Assembly: GCA_905250025.1 (NCBI GenBank) | Contig: CAJNOJ010000358.1 | Coordinates: 30,308-94,307 of the forward strand | Direction of reading: 5' to 3' | Source: Adineta ricciae | Taxonomy: Eukaryota > Rotifera > Eurotatoria > Adinetida > Adinetidae | Length of the DNA stretch: 64,000 nucleotides | Part shown: positions 21,202 through 32,728 of the stretch, piece by piece | Layout of the letters: every line of letters begins with the position of its first letter | How positions within the stretch are numbered: the first letter of the stretch is position 1 | Program-made: the position numbers and the translations under genes | Notes under the pieces: generated by a model | What the model saw: the letters and a program-made list of their open reading frames with translations, nothing else | Databases searched by the model: none | What the model was told of the DNA's origin: nothing

Positions 21202-24200
21202 TTACAAACATGCATTCAGAAAAATGGTAATATCACCAGATTTCTTATTTGTAACTACTAAATCGATTTTTTTATCTTTATTGAAATCAGCTGAAACCAA
21301 AGCACTTGGCCAGACATGTGTTGCATATGTTCTTTGAAAAAGAAGACTTGTGGTTCCATTGCCAAATAATATGCTGATGTCGTTGGCTCCTTGGTTGACA
21401 ACAGCGATATCGATTTTGTCATCCCGATTAAAATCACCTGAGAGCAAAGTAGTAGGTCCGGTTCCTACTTTGAATTTCATTAATGTCTGAAAAGTTCCGT
21501 TCTGATTACCATACAAAATACTAATCGTATTTTCACCCTGATTGGCGGTAACTAAATCCATATAGTGATCATTATTGAAATCAATAGATATGATGGAATA
21601 TGGATTGGGACCAGTTTTGTACATAATATGAGACTGGAATGTTCCATTACCCCGTCCAAATAATACGCTGACATTTTTTCCATAATAATTACTCACTGCT
21701 AAATCTAAGATGTTATCATCATTGAAGTATCCTGCAGTTAGCGAAGTTGGCTGATTACCCACCGGAAATTGGAAGTTATTACTGGTATTGAAAGTATGAT
21801 TTTTCCTGGCCAACAGTATAATGATGGAGTTGTTGTTTTGATTAGTCAATGCTAAATCCAAATTTGAATCACCATTGAAATCGGCAGTTAATACAAAAGT
21901 AGCATTGAATGGAAGTGAATAATCTATTTGATTTCCAAGCGTACCATCTGCGCTACCATATAATATACGAAGCATGTTATTGTTATAGATTAGAATTAGA
22001 TCTAACATCTTATCATTGTTAATGTCACCTGATGTCATAAATTGATGATTTTGTTTCATTGCATACGGTACTCGCCCTTCAAAAAGTCCGTTTCCACTGC
22101 CTAATAGAATGTAATTTGCTGCATCTCCGTGGCAGATGATAACTAAATCCAGATGATTATCTAGATTAACATCGAATGACACCAATGATCTTGGTCCGGA
22201 ACCAACGGCATATTTCGTTTGTGACTGAAATTTTCCATTTCCACGGTTGAGAAATACACTAACAGTTCTGTCGTTGACGTTAGTCACTGCTATATCCGTA
22301 TAGTTATCATGATTAAAGTCGCCAAAAGCAACACCGCTAGGAATAGCTCCTGCAGGATACGGCACACAATCCTGGAAAGTACCATTTAAATTTCCAAACA
22401 ATACACAGAAAGTATTCGAACTCCAATTAGGAACTGCCAAGTCTAGTATGCCATCATTGTTAAAGTCAGCAGCATTCATGCTATTTGGCCCAGACTGCGT
22501 GTCAAATGTGTACTGATCTTGAAATGTTCCATCACCATTACCTATCAGTATACCAACGTTGTCATATTCAAAGTTCGATACTGCTAGATCCAGTATGCCA
22601 TCATAGTTAAAGTCACGTGTTATCGAATTATCTGCGCCTGGATAAACATAATAAATAACTTGGTCCTGGAATGTAGCATTGCCATTACCAAGTAATATAC
22701 TAATAGTACCATTATCCTGATTGACTATTGACAGATCGATGATTGAGTCATTGTTAAAGTCACCTGTCGCTATTGAACGAGGCCGCTGGCCAGTTGGATA
22801 TAATGTACGGTCAGAGAATGTTCCATCACCAACACCTAATAGAACGCTTACGGTATTTTCTTTAAGGTTAGTTGCTACAAGATCTAGAATTCGATCATTA
22901 TTAACATCAGCTGCCGCAACGGAACCCACACTGGCACCAATTTGAAATCGAGTCTGAATACCAAATGAGCCATCACTATTAGCAAGAAGTACACTGAGTG
23001 CATTGTCGTCTTCGTTTCCTATGATTAAATCCGTAATGTTATCTTTGTTCAAATCAGCTGCTGCAATACTAATGGGAGAAATACCAGTTACAAAAGTTAT
23101 TTCAATTGGAAAAGTTCCTGCACTGTTGCCAAATAAAATGTAAAGCGGATTGGTATCTTCGGTAAGAACTGCTACATCTGAGTTTGTGTCGTTATTAAAA
23201 TCTGCCACCACCAGATAGCTTGGAGAAGATCCAATTGTGAAACTTGATGAGGTTAGATATGGTTCCATACAAACATATGCTGTAATTAGATAGGTCAGCG
23301 CCGTATATTTAGTATAAGTCTTTATCGAAAGACATACCTGGTGTTTTAGTCGTCGATCTTAGACCTAACACACATCCCAGAATAATTGCTCCAACAACTA
23401 AAAGTGCTAATAAGCATATTGGAATGTTATACCTTTTCTTGCGATACCATGAACGTCTAAAAGAATATTTTAGAATTTCTTGTCAGATGTGAAAGCAGGG
23501 TTTACTTGATCTTTGGATAGATATGAGCGCCTAAATATAGAAGTTAACTAACTCGTGAAAGTGAATCGAAAAGCTCTTCGTCTACCTTCGAAAGGAGGTT
23601 CGAGTAAGGTTACTTCAGGAATCACTTGTTTCAAATGGATAATATGAAGATCAGGTGCTGGACTAAATAATGATTGAACAATCATATGAGTACCAGGTAG
23701 AAGAAGTATTTCCTCTTCCGTGACAAAGTGAGAATGAGCACGTATTGTTCGGCCATTGAACACTTCGACTGAAAACAGTGTTCGACTACCTTCGTTACCC
23801 AAATACATATTATTTTCCAGAACAGTCAATTCAGTCGTACACGACGAGAACGCCCACCATGTAACAGGAGTTCCAGGAGGAAATTCTGCGCTCAAGTTTT
23901 TCGTCACACCTCTCCAAACTGTCAATGGTGGAACACATGGTAATTTCACCAGAGCACTTAAGAAAAGTTTCATGTATTTGAAATAAGGTTGCAGTTCCGA
24001 ACGAGGGCACGTCTTCAATGTGTAGTTGAGCATGGAATAAAGACTACGATGTGGTGCTGCCCATTCAATTGAATATAGACGAATAGCTGCACTCTCATCT
24101 ATGGTTAAATCATCTGGCGGTTCCTTTGGTGTTTCATCAAGTGCCATTTGGACATAGAATGACAAATTATAGAGAATACTATCTAGTGGAGCACAAGCCT

Positions 24201-24621
24201 CTCCAAGTGATAAGAGAGGTTCTTCGGCGTATTCGATGAGAGGATCGAGATCTGTTGGAGGAGGGTTGTCCGCTGTTGTATTTTTTGTATATGGATCTTT
24301 TGCATCAAGTTCAGCATCTCGATTATTTACCATACCACCATCATTGCCGATAGTGTCTAGTGACTTGTCCAACCTTTTATCATCGATATCCATTATAAAA
24401 GTCTGAGAATCCATTCCGCGAAGCTCATTAGAGAACACAGTAACATCCTTAGTCTGTGTACGAGCATTTCTTGTCTTTTTACGCGGTTTTTCATAACGAG
24501 TCCGTGGATCATACATTGGTTGAGGCTCAAAAATCGCATTGTCCTCGTGGAAATTGAACATTGGTGAAGTTTGATTGTGAATATTTCTTGTGTGCAGTTT
24601 GCTCTTGTTATCGTAGTCCAT
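21202..24621 (-). CDS. ADP-ribosyltransferase - TM - FG-GAP repeat fusion, four exons
   Basis: Exons 24621-23586, 23530-23506 (25 nt), 23456-23338 and 23279-21202 join through three GT-AG introns (55, 49 and 58 bp). The frame stays open throughout: 1085 residues. Residues about 130-340 are an arginine-specific ADP-ribosyltransferase fold with the R-S-E signature: R237 (VWRGVT), S259-S260 (FSSCT) and the E-x-E as EEE 302-304 (TEEEILLLPG). NAD-dependent mono-ADP-ribosylation is expected. Residues about 365-386 are a TM helix preceded by RKKR, so the enzyme should face the cytosol. From 398 on there are 14 FG-GAP/VCBS repeats with Ca-binding DxNxDxxxD loops (FNNDGILDLAV), the integrin-alpha propeller type, predicted extracellular. 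If the first intron is retained, translation stops at 23548 and a soluble 357-residue enzyme results. Two adjacent genes cannot be excluded, but neither piece alone has a sensible start or anchor. Confidence 0.72.
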
Positions 24622-26594
24622 CAGGTTAAGCTATCGAATTTAAAATGTCGATGTAACTAGTGCTTCTAAAGAAAAAAGTAAATAAGATTTAATTTGACTA
24701 AAACTATTGTATCATATCGTGAGCGTTAGATTAAAAGTGATTATTTCATTCCTCTTTTGTCACAGAAGTCTTTCGCGAAAATTACAGTATATGAGGACTG
24801 TATGAAATATTTGTATTAGCAAAAATATTCTTAGGCAAGTCAATAAGGCGTCACTACATTTCCTTTATTCGTGCTGATAAGAAAAACTGCTTTTCTGGTA
24901 AAAGATTGAAAGTAGTCTCGACTTCAATTTCTCGTTCGTAAACGATGTTATGTATTGATAAAGAAAAGTCGACTCGTATGCTCTTAACGCACTCAGTTCA
25001 CCATGAATATTTCACATAAACAAATGTAATCGAGCAATAAATCGTCATCGTATACTTCAGTTTCACTCTTCTCTCCTTGTTCAAATTAGATGTTCCACTA
25101 TCTCGCAGCATTTTACAAAACTATTGATAGTTTCACAGATACTCTGTCAATATTCCTTTAAAAAAAAGAGAATTTCTCGATCATACTTTTGATTCTGACG
25201 GGATTTCAAATATGATTGATACAGCCGTGATAATTAATGATGATCTGTGTTTGAGAACGACTCAAATCGAAGCTATGGTGATCAATGAAACAGCCAATAG
25301 TTAAAACAAAAATAGAAAAATAGGTAAACATTACAAAAAGAATGACTTTTATATCCGTATTTTGTATAGTAATCATCGAAGCGTGGTTTAATTTTCGCCA
25401 ACTATTTCGTAAAAACATCCGATGTTGAGGAGCCCTCATCACAAAAAAGTGTATTTCTCCCTATGCGAGGTATATACTTGTCACTCAACTGACAAAAAGA
25501 ACGAAAGTATATTATTTTTTTCCTATATGTAATAGGTGTAATATTTATAAGGGATGACTGGAAAAGACAGGAAATCAAAATATCGAAAACTAATGGCGAT
25601 AAGACAATTGTCTAAAATGATAATATCGAAAAATAAAATATTCAAAGCATCGTTTTTGTATAACAAAGCAAAATATATTATTGTTGACATTTTTTTGCTT
25701 AAACTTTTTTCATGTCCGATATTTATTTTTCAACAATTTGTCTTTCGACATTTTGTTTGTCGGTGTTTTAGCAGTAGACCGTTTATAATGTATAGATATA
25801 CATTGGATGATCAACAGCCCATTCTACGCATAAATATCGTCGACGTTACCTGACGATTGGGACGGTGAGAGGATTATTTTCAACCTATGCATTTATGTTG
25901 GCTTCTAACCATCTTACAAGGTAAACACGTTTTTATCGCAGATATAAATCGAAATGTGCAGGAAAGAAGGATTAATGGTCGCGAGTTATGTAATTTATAA
26001 TGTTTTTAGTTTGATTCGTTGTTATATGCAGAAATGATAAATCAAACAAGACAAGAATGAAATGATTGCTAATATGGTCTTTTAAATATCAACGATAAGA
26101 ACATTTCACATTTAAATCAGTAAATCTGTTTTTAAGTCAAATAGGATCTGCTTCATGTATAGTTGTCACTTTCACATACTCCTAGTCGAAAGTAAAACAA
26201 CGAAAAGACTTGTGACGTAGATCAAGATCATTTCGAAACCCATAAAAATGATTAATATAAAAAAATAATCGCACGTCCTATTTTGTCTTCTGTTCGATTT
26301 TGACAGATATTACTTATCGTTCAGGCCGTAAGATATAGAACAGTATGATAAGAATGGGAATCGATACAGATGTCATACTCACGCATTAACGTATGATAAA
26401 ATCTTGAAAATAAGACGACATAGCCAGGCACATAAGATTAAAATCGTAGTAGATACCATCACCATATCCACACTATCTATCCTAAAAGCCAATATCTCAT
26501 CTTTCGAAAGTAGAAATATCGTATTGGTAGAAGAAGAAGAGTGCCATAATCAAACAAATACATGTAACTGATAAATACCGTATTGCGTTCTGAA
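24622..26594. other. No gene recognised; one doubtful ORF
   Basis: Almost 2 kb of AT-rich DNA. A 78-codon minus-strand frame (25206-25442) has one TM-like helix (ILFVMFTYFSIFVLTIGCF), and a 99-codon plus-strand frame (25554-25853) is low-complexity. Neither has further support. Confidence 0.4.
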
Positions 26595-27002
26595 TTACTG
26601 AACTGATAGCGAATAGTTAATTTCCTTTCCTTTCACATGAACGCTCACGACACGATCCATAATGCTGAGAGTAGCAATGAACACGATTGAATATAGAATC
26701 GACACAGCATTTGATTGCTGGGAAAATAAAGGAACGAAACATAATGCTGTAAAAACCAAGAGCACTACTAAGAAAAAACCAACGATGAGTGCAAATGGCT
26801 GTTCAAATATGACATGTATACCATGAATGATATTCATCATTTCATTATTTCTGTTAGATTTCCCGCGATGCCTGAGATTACCATCCGTGTTAAGTGCCAT
26901 TTGGGTATCATGTTCTTTTCCACTGAGTGTGCTGTAAATTTCTTCTAGACCTTTTACAACGGCAGCAGCAATGAATATTCCTGTTATCGCTTTAAGACTC
27001 AT
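26595..27002 (-). CDS. Hypothetical small membrane protein
   Basis: 135 residues with a hydrophobic N-terminus (MSLKAITGIFIAAAVV), a polar segment (LRHRGKSNRNNEM), and two close hydrophobic helices (LIVGFFLVVLLVFTALCFV and VSILYSIVFIATLSIM). The family is not recognised. Its length is above chance for this base composition, and the alternation of polar and hydrophobic regions is protein-like. No intron or partner gene is evident, so this rests on the open frame only. Confidence 0.4.
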   Translation of the reverse strand: MSLKAITGIFIAAAVVKGLEEIYSTLSGKEHDTQMALNTDGNLRHRGKSNRNNEMMNIIHGIHVIFEQPFALIVGFFLVVLLVFTALCFVPLFSQQSNAVSILYSIVFIATLSIMDRVVSVHVKGKEINYSLSVQ

Positions 27003-27181
27003 CTAACTCGAAAATTCGATTTTGTCTGATATGAAGAAAGAAAATAATATGTAAAAAGTAGTCAAAGAATGGATTTGTTCTCTCAGATCCAATAAATTGG
27101 ATGTGATATTTATGATAAGAACGAAACGGCACCATCAAATCCGGTATAAAAAAGTCTAATCGGTTTGTGAGTCCTATAAAC

Positions 27182-27517
27182 TTACACGTGCGTTTTTGTT
27201 GTTGAAACTGAAGTGTTTAGAAAGTTCCTATGAATAAAAGACGAATTCCTTTGTTTGTGCTTTTGCGATATTCTGTTTACAATTGATAGATGTGTGAGAC
27301 ATGGGAACGAACGAGAGATTTCAATGAAGAAATCATGCTCAAAAGCAGAATAAATTTCCATCAGTGATATACCGTGAATGTGAGTAAATAATCCTCCCGG
27401 AAATTTGTTGCCTATGCTGTGAAGCTCGCTTAATGTATATGGAATGGAATGTATGAAATCGAGCTTTGCCACGTGGATATTTGTCAATGTAACAAATGAG
27501 TTCATGAGATTTTCCAT
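27182..27517 (-). pseudogene. F-box/LRR protein fragment
   Basis: 111 codons with KFPGGLFTHIHGISLMEIYS, then FEHDFFIEISRSFPCLTHLS. This resembles the characteristic late segment of bdelloid F-box proteins (an FEHEFF..I..SFP block). The N-terminal F-box and the C-terminus are absent on both sides. It is a truncated relic on the minus strand, unrelated in detail to the F-box genes at 10-17 kb. Confidence 0.5.
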
Positions 27518-28323
27518 TGTAAACTATATGTTGTATTTGATTAGTCTTTGTGCTGATATGAAATAAGCGAGAAACTTTTCATAGTCCTTTACTTATTTTT
27601 CTCATCTTTGTTGCTCGATCGAAACATTATTGAAAAGAATTTTAAAAATCAATGAAACGAATTCGAACGACAATGAGACCATGGCGACCATAAACAAATA
27701 TACAATCAAACAAAAACATTGTTTTGAATTGATAACATTTCTAGGAAGTGACCTGGCGGATGTCATTTTTGTTTCTTACTCACAAGAATTCAATCTTTTC
27801 ATCTTCCTTCGAATACTGATTGTATACAACTCTCTTTCTTATTCATCATATCTTCATCTTCGTTGTATAATCATTATTCACATTGTTAATTCGCTACATG
27901 TTGCTCTATAACACTAGTAAAAAAGAATAATATACTTATGCTTTTTTATTCTTCCACATTTCGTTGACACCCGACACAGTGATTCAAAAAAGGGAGCTTG
28001 TGAATGTATATTACAAACAAATATCAGTACTGTAGCAAGGTGAAAAGTTTCTTCCAACTTAACGTGAAGCGAAGGAAAGAGAAACACAATTATATTGAGT
28101 TTAGGGTGTATCACACTGAATAAAATATTCTGTTATCATGTATTTTTAATGCGTATTGCATCTAGGAAAGATAAGCTGTGGGAAAGAACATTAACTACAA
28201 CATATATTTTTACAACATACATTGTATATCTACTCTCATTCAAAGATAAGCGTGTGTATTTCTTTCTCAACAGCAGAAAACTTGAACACGCTACCAGTAC
28301 ATACTACATTGATTCGATCAATA
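27518..28323. other. No gene recognised
   Basis: AT-rich spacer. The short frames at 27630-27911 and 27914-28114 have no recognisable features. Confidence 0.4.
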
Positions 28324-28917
28324 ATGGCGGCTTTTGTTCCTTTAATAGCATCCGCTGGTTCGTTTGTTGTTCGAGTATTGGGTGAATCCGATATCAACGA
28401 AAACACAACCCAGTTTTTGGCCAAGAAAATCAATATCGAAGTGGCGACTCGAATAATATCTGAAAATATTACATACTACGTTTCAATAGTTACTTTCAAA
28501 GCTGTATGTGATATTATTGTGGTATCTGTAGTCGGTCGAAAACTTTATCATATGTTTCAACAGTTATGGAAAATTCTAGAACCCTTGTTGAAATTGGGTC
28601 TCAAGGGTTTCATCGATGGTATTGCGAAATGTGAAAAATGTATTCAAGCATCTTTGAAGGAGTTACTTGAAAAAGGCGTTTCTTTTCATACCATTTATGA
28701 TAAAGTTCGCCCTCACACAACAGTCAGTAATGTATTAAAAGCGCTTGATGGCATTTATAAATTTATTTGTAGCGCGAAGGCTGGATTTTGCTATACAATA
28801 AAATTTGAATTAACTAAATATTATCTTGAGATCGTCGGTTTCATACGAGCTTTATGCGAAAAACTTAATATAAATTTTTTGAAATACTTAGCACAAGCTG
28901 ATGTTGAATCAAAGTAA
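28324..28917 (+). CDS. Hypothetical amphipathic protein
   Basis: 197 residues from the ATG at 28324 (MAAFVPLIASAGSFVV). The N-terminus is hydrophobic, a central segment is hydrophobic (YYVSIVTFKAVCDIIVVSVVG), and the rest is helical and Lys/Leu rich with scattered Cys (IAKCEKCIQASLKEL). The family is not recognised; perhaps membrane-associated. It ends 21 bp before the DnaJ-like exon. A splice from inside this gene into that exon would have to start in phase 1, and the only such GT I see near the end (about 28840) is weak, so I treat them as separate. Confidence 0.5.
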   Translation: MAAFVPLIASAGSFVVRVLGESDINENTTQFLAKKINIEVATRIISENITYYVSIVTFKAVCDIIVVSVVGRKLYHMFQQLWKILEPLLKLGLKGFIDGIAKCEKCIQASLKELLEKGVSFHTIYDKVRPHTTVSNVLKALDGIYKFICSAKAGFCYTIKFELTKYYLEIVGFIRALCEKLNINFLKYLAQADVESK

Positions 28918-28938
28918 ATACTTCCATCTTGTTTTCAG

Positions 28939-29602
28939 GAACTGCATTTGTCTTTTTGTACAGTAACGGCGAAGATCACGCAATAGAAGAAAACGATGGG
29001 CCACTTACATATCTTTTCGAAGTTTCACTTGAACAACTTCTCCAAGGAACTGAAGAAAACTTGCCAATCACCCGTGAAGTCCAAAAAATCAACCAGCCGA
29101 TCCGACAAGAACGTCAAATTTATACTATTAAAATTGAACCAGGTTGCAAAGAGGGTCATGTTATTCGTCTCCCACAAGTTGGTAATCGAGATCCAATAAA
29201 TATCCCGGCTGATCTTTTGGTTACTATCCGGTCCAAGCCTCACCCATTATTCAAGCGTGAAGGCGCCAATTTAATTTATGTCAAAACGCTTAGTTACGCG
29301 GATGTAAGTGTCAAGTTTATTTTTTATTATTTTCTATATAGTTTCTTTAGTCTCGAAGTGGTAATCGAATAGAAGTTCCGTTACTCAGTGGAGAAAAAAT
29401 ACTCGTCGATCCTAAAGGACCTATCGATATTAACAAAGAGCTGGCTATTCCTGGACACGGGCTACCCAATCCGGATCGGAATGGTGAACGCGGTCAACTT
29501 CTTGTTCGTTTTGACATTCAAGCGCCGACCAATCAAGTGCTTTGCGACGATATCACCGTGTTAACGCCAACTGAAGGAATTTCCATTGACCAAATTCACT
29601 AA
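28939..29602 (+). CDS. DnaJ (Hsp40) C-terminal substrate-binding region, 5'-incomplete
   Basis: Exons 28939-29303 and 29351-29602 flank a 47-bp intron in phase 0. Both C-terminal beta-barrels of class B Hsp40 are present: CTD I (SLEQLLQGTEENLPITREV, IKIEPGCKEGHVIRLP) and CTD II (PHPLFKREGANLIYVKTLSY, IPGHGLPNPDRNGERGQLLV). A zinc-finger region is absent. The J domain, which stimulates Hsp70, is not seen upstream. No ATG opens the frame: it runs back into a TTTTCAG acceptor at 28938, so an upstream exon is needed but not identified. It is either a J-less co-chaperone fragment or a truncated duplicate. An AATAAA signal lies near 29650. Confidence 0.65.
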
Positions 29603-29669
29603 ACTATATGAATTTACTCATTAATCTTATATTAACGTACAATTATCACAAATAAATAAAAACTTTTGT

Positions 29670-31561
29670 CAATGATTCTGTGTCGTATTGATACGGTCTA
29701 TTTCTCTTCGTTGCTGTGAACTTTGATAGATCTTTGCACTACTACACCTTTCTGTCGTGTAAGTGTTTCGTTCCGAGGAATGTTGCATACAAGCATCCGA
29801 TGTTGTTGAACGATAATCACGCTCTGATTAATTGTTGACACAATTGATCTTGTGTAGAAGCACTTCGTTGAATACTTCTCGCTTGAGTTTTAAGAAGTTT
29901 CACTGATCGATCGTAGTCAGTTTCGCTCATAGCCTGTTTTAGCACCGCTGCTGTTTGTACTCGATTTCGTTGGATATCAACTGCTTGATTAACTTGACAA
30001 AGTTTAGTTGATAAAGACGAACTTTGTACAAGATGAAAAGGAACAGGTAATGAAGCAAACGTCTCACTATACTATTTGGTTCGAGATAAGTGATTGATAC
30101 ATAACCTAAATAGCAGTGAAAATATTTCAAACGGTCATTACTGATAACAACACAAACCAATAATATGATTCTGTTGTGATTTATTGATTGTTTGACTCCA
30201 TGCTGGAATATTTTGTTCCTCTGATATCGAAAAAGAAGATTTCGTTTTTCTTCGATACTGAGATCATTTAATTTAACAATCACCCTTGCCGATGGTAATT
30301 GTTCTGGCTCATGTTGGTAATGTGAAAGACTTTCTATGACTTGGTTTCCATTATAAAATTCCATTTCAACTCGAATTTGTTTCGCTATACATGTTAACAA
30401 GCCAGCCATCGCTGTCGCAAAAGCAGAAGCATTTACTTCAGGTTTAACCTCAAATGTCAAATACAAGATTTCAATATGATATGTCCTTTCTATCACTTAC
30501 AATATAGGTGGAATGTACCTCCATTGCCCAATTCAGCTATTCTCACTAATAGAGCAGATGAGTGATCAGATCCATATCCGAACGTGTGACAATTGGTATT
30601 TTCTGGTAATCTTCTCATTAGTTGGGAATAATCACAAGGATTGTTGTCTTCACCATCGGTGAACAAAAGTAGCGCATTGAGTGGGTTTTTAGTGCGATGA
30701 TTGACGAATAAATCAATAACCAAACTACAATGGAATATATAATGGATGAAGTACGAAAGTTATGCGACTTACTTTTGTTCATTCATACGTTTAAGATTGT
30801 GAAAACGATCGAAAGCTCATCTATCAAAAGAAACAATAGCTAGTCGATCGAATTCATTCAATCGTTCGGCAACATAAGTCAATGTTTGTTTTAATAAACT
30901 TATTCTTCTTCCGCAGACATCGAACTACTCTGATCGACAACGCAAATCAAATCAATTGGAGTGTGAAATCTTCTTGATAGTTCACTACCCGAAGGCGCTT
31001 CAAAGGTGACAAGTCTGTGTATCGTAGACTCTTCAGTCGACAACTGACCACCGAATTCTAGCGTAAGTGGAACGGTAATGAAGGGCATATCCGATAAAGC
31101 ATTAGTTAGTTGAGCTCCAGGGAGCTCATTGGACGCAATTTGAGAAGTCCTTTCATGAACAGGATCTACCACCGAAGGAATAATCTAACTAAGTGGCAGA
31201 GTAAAAACACCCTTCAATTCTTAGTCACATCTTAACTTGCATTAGTAGAATCTCGTACAAATCGATCATTTCTACCAGTAGATGGTAGCAATCTACTTCG
31301 ATTAGGATTTATTCCGATGAAAAAGCTGCGAAGTGTTAGTTTCGACTTTCTACTATTTGAATCAACTGTGGTTCGACACAGCGGACATTGATGATTGTCC
31401 GCTTGCAAATTCAATGCAAAGCATTCCAGATGAAACTTATGGCTGCATGGCAGCGTCAATAGAGGTGCACCGGGTATCAGAGCGCACAAACAAATTGAAC
31501 AATCGTCAGGCGTTGCTGCAGCAGAAGAAACTCGCGACATGTATGCTGTGTTCAAATACAA
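29670..31561 (-). pseudogene. RING - VWA domain protein, broken
   Basis: Minus-strand pieces in order: a RING-H2 finger (CSICLCALIPG, LPCSHKFHLEC, CPLCR; 31232-31561), a VWA domain with an intact metal site DQSSS (30900-31172), its continuation (SLLKQTLTYVAERLNEFD, near 30800-30895), LLLFTDGEDN (30493-30723), and a helical C-terminus (VNQAVDIQRNRVQTAAVLKQ) to about 29670. RING-VWA proteins of this sort are putative E3 ubiquitin ligases. Lesions: a frameshift directly after SAEEE (about 30898), a TGA in VSFDR*AFDRF (about 30819), a missing stretch before the LFVNHRTKNP block, and further frame changes near 30480 and 29820. The intron at about 30724-30772 survives. It is not expected to make a full product. 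Confidence 0.72.
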
Positions 31562-31711
31562 AAAGGAATTTTATATGTTACAAATTAGAAAAAGCCAAGT
31601 GAAGTGATTTGAGTGTGCGTTTTAAATAAGTAAACAAAAGGATGTTGGAAAACAACGTACACATTTTCAAAGTCAGTTTTTTATTTAGAATAGAAACACA
31701 CTGATATGTTT

Positions 31712-32728
31712 TCATTGTAAATTGCGTGCGTTGGACACATTTCGTAACTTGATTTGTGCAACAACATGAGGCTGCGTATTTCCGATAGCGACTCCTACTA
31801 CCGCTCTTCTTGGCATCAAATAAAATGACGCGCGACGGAATTCAGTGAATGTCATCAGATAGATCGGAAAGTTCAGAACAGGAAATGTGTATAGAATCAA
31901 ATTACATACGACAATCACACTACGACCCACCCCACTTGCGAAAAGAGTATAATAGAAGAAAGAATAGATGAGCGAAGATGGTGTTCGTGTCATCACGAAC
32001 AGGAAACTCGTGATGATGAGAGTGATCGTAATTGATCGATGAAGAATTTTCGAATTGCGTATGCTTGTCGTATGTCGTAGTTTATAAAGATGATATATTG
32101 AAATGCCGTTGAATGACAGGGTCAATGTCGATGGAATAAGATTATAAACACATAGATGTATCCTTTCAAATGTAGGATATAAACTGAACAGCCGAGCGTT
32201 TTGATTGATGCTTCCGTCAAGATCTCTGTAGCAAGCAAAGACCAAGAGAGGAAAATCGAGAAGAAAAAAGATTCCAGCGATGCAACCAATGATGATCAAG
32301 ACACTTTTTGATCGATTGAACCATGTTGTTGGTTGTATCCGACTCATAAACAAATATCGATCAAAAGAAATAGAAACGTGCAACCATGCCGAGATCTGCA
32401 GCGTCCAGTAATTGAAAAACAGAAAGAACTTACACGATGCAACTGTATACGAATAATTCAGTGTAAATCCATAGACAGCATCAAAATAAGCATCAAGAGT
32501 CCATCCATACAGACCAAGAAAGTCAATTGCTGCTATGGCACGCATGTAGTGAATCATTGGACGAACCTGACTATTTCGAAATGTTGTTCGACATAAGACA
32601 GTGAGTGTGAAGAGATTGAATATTGTACCAAGCACAACCATCGATAAGCAATAGTAGCCCATGAAAGTGAAGGGATCGGGTTCTGAGTTACTTGCGTTTG
32701 ACATATCAGTGACGTTACTGGTGTTCAT
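31712..32728 (-). CDS. Rhodopsin-like 7TM receptor (orphan)
   Basis: 338 residues, one exon, seven hydrophobic segments. The N-terminus has three N-glycosylation sequons (NTSNVTDMSNAS). TM1 contains GTIFNLF with the conserved Asn, a Cys precedes TM3, and SFDRYLFMSR is the DRY motif. TM6 is preceded by basic residues, and TM7 ends FPVLNFPIYLMTF, a NPxxY variant. It should couple to G proteins at the plasma membrane; the ligand class is unknown, perhaps peptide. It is not closely similar to the receptor at 1.2-2.2 kb. The start at 32728 gives a normal-length extracellular head. Confidence 0.82.
   Translation of the reverse strand: MNTSNVTDMSNASNSEPDPFTFMGYYCLSMVVLGTIFNLFTLTVLCRTTFRNSQVRPMIHYMRAIAAIDFLGLYGWTLDAYFDAVYGFTLNYSYTVASCKFFLFFNYWTLQISAWLHVSISFDRYLFMSRIQPTTWFNRSKSVLIIIGCIAGIFFLLDFPLLVFACYRDLDGSINQNARLFSLYPTFERIHLCVYNLIPSTLTLSFNGISIYHLYKLRHTTSIRNSKILHRSITITLIITSFLFVMTRTPSSLIYSFFYYTLFASGVGRSVIVVCNLILYTFPVLNFPIYLMTFTEFRRASFYLMPRRAVVGVAIGNTQPHVVAQIKLRNVSNARNLQ

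Noticed and set aside
25206-25442. 78-codon frame with a TM helix
   Set aside because: No support beyond the open frame.
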